The position numbers were made by a program, and so were the translations under genes. Below are positions 59,385-64,000 of a DNA stretch of 64,000 nt, piece after piece. Source of the DNA: Candidatus Methanarcanum hacksteinii (lineage in GTDB: Archaea > Thermoplasmatota > Thermoplasmata > Methanomassiliicoccales > Methanomethylophilaceae). Each line of letters starts with the position of its first letter. Position 1 is the stretch's first letter. The DNA lies in the NCBI GenBank assembly GCA_006954405.1, contig LVVQ01000001.1, positions 930,001 to 994,000 of the forward strand, given 5' to 3'. A model generated the notes under the pieces. It was given only the letters and a program-made list of their open reading frames with translations. It ran no database searches and was not told where the DNA came from.

Positions 59385-59930
59385 ATGATTTCAGACATCA
59401 AAATCGGAATTACAGGCCTACCAGGTGCTGGTAAGACCACTGCCTTACTCAGCGTCATCGATATGCTGAAAAGAGATGATCTGAAGATCGGTGGTATGCT
59501 TAACGAACCCATCATGGATGGGAGATATCGCGTAGGTTTCACCACTAAGAACTTCATGACCGGTGATACCGAGACCTTCGCACTCAACACCATCGAGAGC
59601 AAGATAATGGTCGGGAAGATCGGTGTCGACATCTCAAAATTGGAATCCGTAGGTGTCAGTGCAATCAAGCAAGCCTGCGAGGAATGCGACATCATTATCA
59701 TCGACGAGGTCGGGAAGATCGAGGTCGAGAGTGAACTTTTCTGTCAGGTCGTGAAGGATGCTTTGGATGTTGACAAACCCATGATTCTCACACTCCACAA
59801 GAAATCAAGAAACCCACTTCTTCAGGACATCAGAAGAAGGGATGACGTCAGGATCCTTGAGGTCACACCCACCAACCGTGCACTCCTTCCGCATAAGATT
59901 GTACGTCTTATGAATGGGGAGAACATCTGA
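59385..59930 (+). CDS. THEP1-type nucleoside-triphosphatase
   Basis: A 181-residue NTPase of the THEP1 (DUF265) family: P-loop GITGLPGAGKTTALLSVIDML near residues 8-28, GGMLNEPIMDGRYRVGF, and Walker B DIIIIDEVGKIEVESELF near residue 100. It hydrolyses several NTPs in vitro; the biological role is unclear. The stop shares a base with the trm1 ATG (TGATG), so it heads a three-gene operon. A short inverted repeat CTATAG/CTATA-like element lies about 25 bases before the start. Confidence 0.9.
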   Translation: MISDIKIGITGLPGAGKTTALLSVIDMLKRDDLKIGGMLNEPIMDGRYRVGFTTKNFMTGDTETFALNTIESKIMVGKIGVDISKLESVGVSAIKQACEECDIIIIDEVGKIEVESELFCQVVKDALDVDKPMILTLHKKSRNPLLQDIRRRDDVRILEVTPTNRALLPHKIVRLMNGENI

Positions 59931-61030
59931 TGAATTACGTTGAGATCCAAGAAGGCCCAACAAGATTGATTGTTCCCGAGGATCACTCCTCCGGAGGGCC
60001 TGGTAAGATCAATGGTTCCGTTTTCTTCAATGAACAGATGGCATTCAACAGGGACATCAGCGTGATGTTCCTACGTGCGTTCGATAAGGAATTGAAGGTA
60101 TTGGATGCCATGACAGCGACCGGTTCGAGGGCTGTGAGGATAGCGAATGAGGCCCCGAAGACGAATGTCACTGCCAATGATATCAGCGCCTACGCCATAC
60201 CTTTCATCGAGAAGAACATCGAGATCAATGGTGTCACCAACTGCACTCCATCCAATAGGAATCTGCATTCTATCCTTGCTGAGAACATATACGACTACAT
60301 CGATATTGATCCCTTCGGCTCGCCTATGCCATTCCTGCATTCAGCGATACAGGGTGCTAGAAGACACGGCTATCTTGCGATCACAGCTACGGATGCGGCA
60401 CCGCTTGCAGGTGCGCATCGTGCGAAATGCGAGAGAAGATACCAAGTACGCCCTCTGAGAGGGATCATGTGTCATGAAGCCGGATTGAGGATACTGATCG
60501 GTACGATGGCTAGGGAGATGGCCAAATTCGACAAGGGCCTTAGACCGATGCTCTCATTCTCTGCAGACCATTACTTCAGAACGTATCTGCAGGTGATGGA
60601 TGGAGCCAATAACGCTGATGAGGCATTGAAGAATCTCATCTATATCGCATTCGATCCTGTAACATTAGAGAGATCATATTCATATGAACCTGATAAAAAA
60701 CATATCTATGGTCCATTCTGGGGCGGAAGATTGTTCGATAAGGAGCATCTTGCGAAGATGGATGCGCATGATACATGCGTAGAAAGGAAATGCAACAAAT
60801 ATCTCGATCTATGGAAAGAAGAGATAGATGATATCCCCTTACTCTACGATATGAGCGAGATATCCTCATTCCTCAAGGTCACCACACCTCGCATGGATAC
60901 ATTCATCGAGAGGATGAATGAGTATGGCAGGACGTCTAAGACACATATCTCTCCGACAGCTTTCAAGACCGAATTATCATTGAAGGAGATCTGCGACGTG
61001 TACACAGAGGTCTCGAAGGAGACGGTATGA
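59930..61030 (+). CDS. trm1: tRNA (guanine-26 N2/N2)-dimethyltransferase Trm1
   Basis: Trm1 dimethylates G26 of many tRNAs using SAM. The 366-residue archaeal form shows VFFNEQMAFNRDISVMFLRAF, the SAM site VLDAMTATGSRAVRIANEAP near residue 58, the catalytic DIDPFGSPMPFLHSAIQ (Asp-Pro-Phe-Gly) near residue 125, and ATDAAPLAGAHRAKCERRY. A C-terminal domain with ECRKCN-like VERKCNKYL follows. It is coupled to both neighbours by overlapping stop/start codons. Confidence 0.95.
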   Translation: MNYVEIQEGPTRLIVPEDHSSGGPGKINGSVFFNEQMAFNRDISVMFLRAFDKELKVLDAMTATGSRAVRIANEAPKTNVTANDISAYAIPFIEKNIEINGVTNCTPSNRNLHSILAENIYDYIDIDPFGSPMPFLHSAIQGARRHGYLAITATDAAPLAGAHRAKCERRYQVRPLRGIMCHEAGLRILIGTMAREMAKFDKGLRPMLSFSADHYFRTYLQVMDGANNADEALKNLIYIAFDPVTLERSYSYEPDKKHIYGPFWGGRLFDKEHLAKMDAHDTCVERKCNKYLDLWKEEIDDIPLLYDMSEISSFLKVTTPRMDTFIERMNEYGRTSKTHISPTAFKTELSLKEICDVYTEVSKETV

Positions 61031-61680
61031 ACTTCGAGTTGATCATCTTCGATATGGACGGTACTATCTGCGATTCGTGGCCATCCATGCTCTATTGTTA
61101 CAAAGAGACGTTGAAGAGGTTCGGTAACGCCGATATGCCTGATGACGAGTTCTGGTCATATTTCGTAGGCTATCTCCCTGAGAATCTCAAACTGATGTTA
61201 CATACGAATGACGAATCCACTATCAACGAGGCTGTGAGATACTTCAGACAGAAATATGAAGAAAAAGGACATGCGATGAGCGGTCCGTTCGAACCTGTTG
61301 TAGAGACCATAAAAACGTTACATGAACGCGGCTACAAGATCGGATTGGCAACGATGACCCTTGAGAGGTATGCAATCAACACCATGAAGGAGATCGGTAT
61401 CGATCAATGCTTCGATGTCATGCACGGTTCATCCGAAACAGAGAGTCGCACAAAATCCGACATGATAGAGATGTGCATGAACGAGACCGGAACATCGCGT
61501 GAAAGAACATTGATGATCGGCGATGGATTCAATGATCTGGAGGCTGCTAAGAAATCCAAGGTGAGATTCCTTGCGGCAGCATACGGATTCGGCATAACGA
61601 AGGAGAATTGCATCGAATACGGATACAGATATGCGGATAAGCCTGAGAACCTCTTGAACGCCATTGAAAATTATCAATGA
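61027..61680 (+). CDS. HAD-superfamily phosphatase, phosphoglycolate-phosphatase-like
   Basis: A 217-residue subfamily IA HAD enzyme: motif I IIFDMDGTICDSW (residues 6-18), motif II GLATMTLERYA, motif III lysine around TKSDMIE and motif IV MIGDGFNDLEAAKKS. The pattern is like Gph/PpaX phosphatases acting on small phosphates or pyrophosphate; substrate open. It overlaps trm1 by 4 bp (ATGA), the third gene of that operon. Confidence 0.87.
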   Translation: MNFELIIFDMDGTICDSWPSMLYCYKETLKRFGNADMPDDEFWSYFVGYLPENLKLMLHTNDESTINEAVRYFRQKYEEKGHAMSGPFEPVVETIKTLHERGYKIGLATMTLERYAINTMKEIGIDQCFDVMHGSSETESRTKSDMIEMCMNETGTSRERTLMIGDGFNDLEAAKKSKVRFLAAAYGFGITKENCIEYGYRYADKPENLLNAIENYQ

Positions 61681-61688
61681 GCAACCCA

Positions 61689-61696
61689 TTTATACC
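61689..61696 (+). promoter_or_regulatory. TATA box of purA (leaderless transcript)
   Basis: TTTATACC centred about 26 bases before the purA ATG at 61718, with no ribosome site between, and just downstream of the HAD gene stop. Confidence 0.6.
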
Positions 61697-61717
61697 GCAT
61701 TATCTTACGTTTTTAAC

Positions 61718-63019
61718 ATGCCGACGCTTGCTATTATCGGGGCCCAATGGGGCGATGAAGGCAAAGGGAAAATCACAGATTATCTTGCAGAGGATTCGGA
61801 TGCAGTCGTCCGTTTCCAAGGCGGGAACAACGCAGGTCACACGATAGTCATCGGTGACAACGTCTTCAAATTGCACCTTCTTCCATCTGGAGTCCTTAGA
61901 GAAGGCAAATTGGCGATCATCGGCAACGGCGTCGTTGTCAACATGGATGACATGGCCGAGGAGATCAAACAGATCACTGATGCCGGCCTTTCCATCGATG
62001 GACTCAGGATATCCGACAGAGCACATCTCATTCAGAACTACCACAAGAAATTGGATGGTGCCGAGGAGATCTACAGAGGCAAGAATTCGGTCGGAACCAC
62101 CAAAAAAGGTATCGGACCGACATATCAGGACAAGATCGCAAGATATGGATTCAGAGCGGGAGACATCCTTGAACCTGAACTCGTTAGGGAGAAAGCAGAG
62201 TTCATCCTGCCTATGAAGAAGGATCTTCTCAAGATGATGCATGCTGAGGGGTGTCAATGCACCGTTGAGAAGTTCGAAGATAAATTCAAGAGATGGGGCG
62301 AGACATTCGGCAAATACGTCTGCGATACATCCGTTCTCATAAACGATATGATCGACGAGGGGAAGAACATCCTCTTCGAAGGTGCACAGGGTGCGATGTT
62401 AGACATCGACCATGGTACGTATCCATACGTGACATCATCATCAACGGTCGGCGGAGGCATATGCTCCGGTTCCGGCGTAGCGCCGAACAGGATAGACAAC
62501 GTTGTCGGTTGTCTGAAAGCATACACAACACGTGTAGGCGAAGGTCCGTTCGTCACCGAGTTGGAAGGCGAAGCCGAGGAAGAACTTCGTAAGAAGGGCG
62601 GAGAATTCGGTGTCACCACCGGAAGAGGAAGGAGATGCGGCTGGTTGGACCTCGTTGTCGCAGAACATGCCGCAAGACTCTGCGGATTCACGCACTGGGC
62701 GATAACGAAACTCGATGTCCTCAACGATTACGATAAGATCTATGTCTGCACAGGATATGATGTGGATGGAAAAGTACTCAAACACTTCCCTGCATCATTG
62801 TCGAAACTCGAGAAGGCGAAACCCATCTACAAGGAGTTCGATGGATGGGATTCATGGGATGATTCTGAGAAGATCATCAAGGACGGATATGATGCATTGC
62901 CCAAGAACATGAGGACTTACATCGAATTCATCGAGGAATACACCAAGATCCCCGCATCGATCATCTCAATCGGTCCTAAGAGATCAGAAACGATCGATAG
63001 ATTCGGTAAATGGTTCTGA
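61718..63019 (+). CDS. purA: Adenylosuccinate synthetase PurA
   Basis: PurA joins IMP and aspartate using GTP on the way to AMP. The 433-residue protein has the P-loop-like IIGAQWGDEGKGKITDYLA at residues 5-23 with catalytic Asp and Lys, GGNNAGHTIV with the catalytic His, KNSVGTTKKGIGPTYQDK, the GTP/IMP segment LFEGAQGAMLDIDHGTYPYVTSSS, TTGRGRRCGWLDLV and the guanine-binding ITKLDVLNDY. The frame runs open from 61664, but the TATA box at 61689 excludes an earlier start. Confidence 0.97.
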   Translation: MPTLAIIGAQWGDEGKGKITDYLAEDSDAVVRFQGGNNAGHTIVIGDNVFKLHLLPSGVLREGKLAIIGNGVVVNMDDMAEEIKQITDAGLSIDGLRISDRAHLIQNYHKKLDGAEEIYRGKNSVGTTKKGIGPTYQDKIARYGFRAGDILEPELVREKAEFILPMKKDLLKMMHAEGCQCTVEKFEDKFKRWGETFGKYVCDTSVLINDMIDEGKNILFEGAQGAMLDIDHGTYPYVTSSSTVGGGICSGSGVAPNRIDNVVGCLKAYTTRVGEGPFVTELEGEAEEELRKKGGEFGVTTGRGRRCGWLDLVVAEHAARLCGFTHWAITKLDVLNDYDKIYVCTGYDVDGKVLKHFPASLSKLEKAKPIYKEFDGWDSWDDSEKIIKDGYDALPKNMRTYIEFIEEYTKIPASIISIGPKRSETIDRFGKWF

Positions 63020-63024
63020 ATCTC

Positions 63025-63046
63025 AAAGGGAAGTCATCTTCCCTTT
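63025..63046 (+). terminator. Terminator of purA
   Basis: Perfect 9-bp stem AAAGGGAAG-TCAT-CTTCCCTTT followed by ATATTTTA, five bases past the stop codon. Confidence 0.7.
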
Positions 63047-63072
63047 ATATTTTACCTATCGACATGATAGGT

Positions 63073-63110
63073 TGTATGCAGGATATGCGTAATTAATAGT
63101 CCTGCATACA
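63073..63110. promoter_or_regulatory. 11-bp inverted repeat downstream of purA
   Basis: TGTATGCAGGA (63073-63083) and TCCTGCATACA (63100-63110) are exact complements separated by 16 AT-rich bases. It could be a hairpin in a leader RNA or an operator for the short ORF that starts nine bases later. Confidence 0.55.
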
Positions 63111-63118
63111 CACTAATC

Positions 63119-63241
63119 ATGGGAGCGAAAGGAAAAGGATGTTCCTGTAACGTTCAGAAATCCAAGACAGCTGCCAGAGATGACATGCCTATCGAGGAAG
63201 AAGATCGTTCGAAACATTGGACTCAGCATCTTCAGATCTGA
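63119..63241 (+). CDS. Possible 40-residue Cys-containing peptide
   Basis: An ORF of 40 codons begins MGAKGKGCSCNV, with a Cys-x-Cys pair, and has an acidic middle (PIEEEDRSKHW). It sits directly after the 11-bp inverted repeat and converges on the UbiD gene with a 55-bp gap. No clear ribosome site and no recognised family, so it is tentative. Confidence 0.35.
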   Translation: MGAKGKGCSCNVQKSKTAARDDMPIEEEDRSKHWTQHLQI

Positions 63242-63296
63242 ATAAGGTCTGTCAAACTTCAAACTGTGAGGTGGGTTTTGGCCCATCCCGCAGCTA

Positions 63297-64000
63297 TCAA
63301 GGCAATTGTGCCTTGAGATATGCTTTTCTATCTCTGTCAAGAGGTATCGTTGCATCGATCCCGACCTTGCATGTGATGCTATCATCGGCACTTGGATCGA
63401 GTGATGAACCCTTCGAATTCGGTATCGTGATGAGCCTTGTCGCTTGGAATCTCGTAGCGACAGCCCATTCAACTTCCTTATCATCGAAGATATCGACATC
63501 ATCATCGACAACGATCACATTCTTCATCGATTTGTGACCATCCAATGCTGCTAAGGCTGCTACCCTTCCGTCATCCTCATTGACCTTCTTGATCGAAACG
63601 ACACCGTTCAACCAACAGCAACCGCCCTCTGTCAGACGGACCGCTTTCACGCCAGGAACCTTCTCTCTCACGGAGATGTACATCATCGGCTCCCTTGGGA
63701 GTCCCATGAACAGATAATGCTCATTACCGCCTGGTAACAGGAAGTGGAAGTAAGGATCCTTGTTGGCCCATATCTTCTCGACCTTGATCACAGGCTGCAT
63801 CCTGATGTAATCGTATGTACCCGTGATATCGACGAACGGACCTTCCTCAGTCTCATCGAATGTTATCCTTGCCTCGAACACATAATCGCACTCCGAAGGT
63901 ACGATCAATCCGTTATCTGTCCTTCCGACCTGCAACGGCTTTCCTGTGCCCATCTTGCATAATGATGATGCTATGGTCATCTCGTCCGTCTCATAGGCTG
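63297..64000 (-). CDS. UbiD-family decarboxylase (5' partial)
   Basis: The C-terminal half of a UbiD-type prenylated-FMN decarboxylase. Seen are AYETDEMTIASSLC at the window edge, YVFEARITFDETEEGPFVDITGTYD, LPGGNEHYLFMGLPREP, the segment VKAVRLTEGGCCWLNGVVSI, and the late DDDVDIFDDKEVEWAVATRFQ with metal/FMN-site residues. The ATG at 63980 is internal: the frame is open and family-like up to the edge, so the gene continues outside. UbiD enzymes remove carboxylates from aromatic or unsaturated acids. The exact substrate cannot be read from this part. Confidence 0.9.
   Translation of the reverse strand, partial: AYETDEMTIASSLCKMGTGKPLQVGRTDNGLIVPSECDYVFEARITFDETEEGPFVDITGTYDYIRMQPVIKVEKIWANKDPYFHFLLPGGNEHYLFMGLPREPMMYISVREKVPGVKAVRLTEGGCCWLNGVVSIKKVNEDDGRVAALAALDGHKSMKNVIVVDDDVDIFDDKEVEWAVATRFQATRLITIPNSKGSSLDPSADDSITCKVGIDATIPLDRDRKAYLKAQLP

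Noticed and set aside
1..64000. tRNA, rRNA, CRISPR arrays and insertion sequences
   Set aside because: I looked through the intergenic regions for cloverleaf-like or regularly spaced repeats and transposase frames and saw none; the AT-island repeats are irregular in spacing and lack spacers.

Overview
The window looks like a chromosomal segment of a methanogenic archaeon of the Thermoplasmata, most likely Methanomassiliicoccales (Methanomethylophilaceae-like). This is inferred from the gene set, not from a marker RNA. Archaeal markers are DnaG primase, a group II thermosome, Hjc, NreA, Trm1, MptD, the bifunctional FBP aldolase/phosphatase and archaeal TIM. TATA boxes 24-30 nt before several start codons point to leaderless transcripts. 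Anaerobic cobalamin synthesis, a B12-type ribonucleotide reductase and an MtaA-like methylcobamide methyltransferase fit a corrinoid-dependent methylotrophic methanogen. Of the roughly 60 genes annotated here, only one (nreA) ends in TAG. That is what a pyrrolysine-decoding genome would show. No rRNA, tRNA, IS element or CRISPR array was found.

Layout. 1-5.2 kb: translationally coupled cobalamin operon cbiD(partial)-cbiG-cbiJET(fusion)-cbiA. 5.2-8.2 kb: zinc-ribbon/TM2 protein, HyuA-like protein, HAD phosphatase. 8.4-12.7 kb: FBPase-TIM pair, a secreted phospholipase-D-like protein, a GNAT acetyltransferase. 12.7-16.3 kb: dnaG (with a repetitive charged linker) coupled to a LonB-like ATPase lacking a protease domain, preceded by a probable structured RNA. 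16.3-19.9 kb: a YhaN/YhaO-type (Rad50/Mre11-like) pair with membrane helices. 19.9-29.5 kb: MtaA-like methyltransferase, diglycine-ended ubiquitin-like protein, P-type ATPase and an AddAB-like helicase-nuclease pair, all on the minus strand. 29.5-34 kb: zinc-ribbon membrane protein, hotdog thioesterase, exonuclease VII (xseAB), and an AAA ATPase plus DUF4435 pair resembling the PARIS defence system. 34-39.7 kb: DUF998 and TPR proteins, TrkH/TrkA potassium uptake, hisD. 39.8-42.6 kb: a candidate small RNA, then nreA and a radical SAM gene. 42.6-47 kb: thermosome with an inverted-repeat promoter, HAD-IB phosphatase, alpha/beta hydrolase and lipid kinase. 47-56.6 kb is the accessory part: two overlapping paralogous serine recombinases, a 39-residue membrane protein, an orphan secreted-type domain, nrdJ, a 1-kb AT-rich repeat island, cupin, permease, and a trypsin-like protease. 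56.6-64 kb returns to housekeeping: Hjc, MptD, THEP1, Trm1, HAD, PurA and a partial UbiD.

The genes suggest a cell built around corrinoid chemistry, with an unusually bacterial set of DNA-end-processing enzymes (AddAB-like, ExoVII, YhaNO) beside archaeal ones (Hjc, NreA, DnaG). The best candidates for something undescribed are the PARIS-like pair, the coupled recombinase pair with the nearby repeat island and its 25-bp exact repeat, the RNA-like element upstream of dnaG, the small hairpin RNA candidate near 39.85 kb, and the ubiquitin-like/methyltransferase couple.
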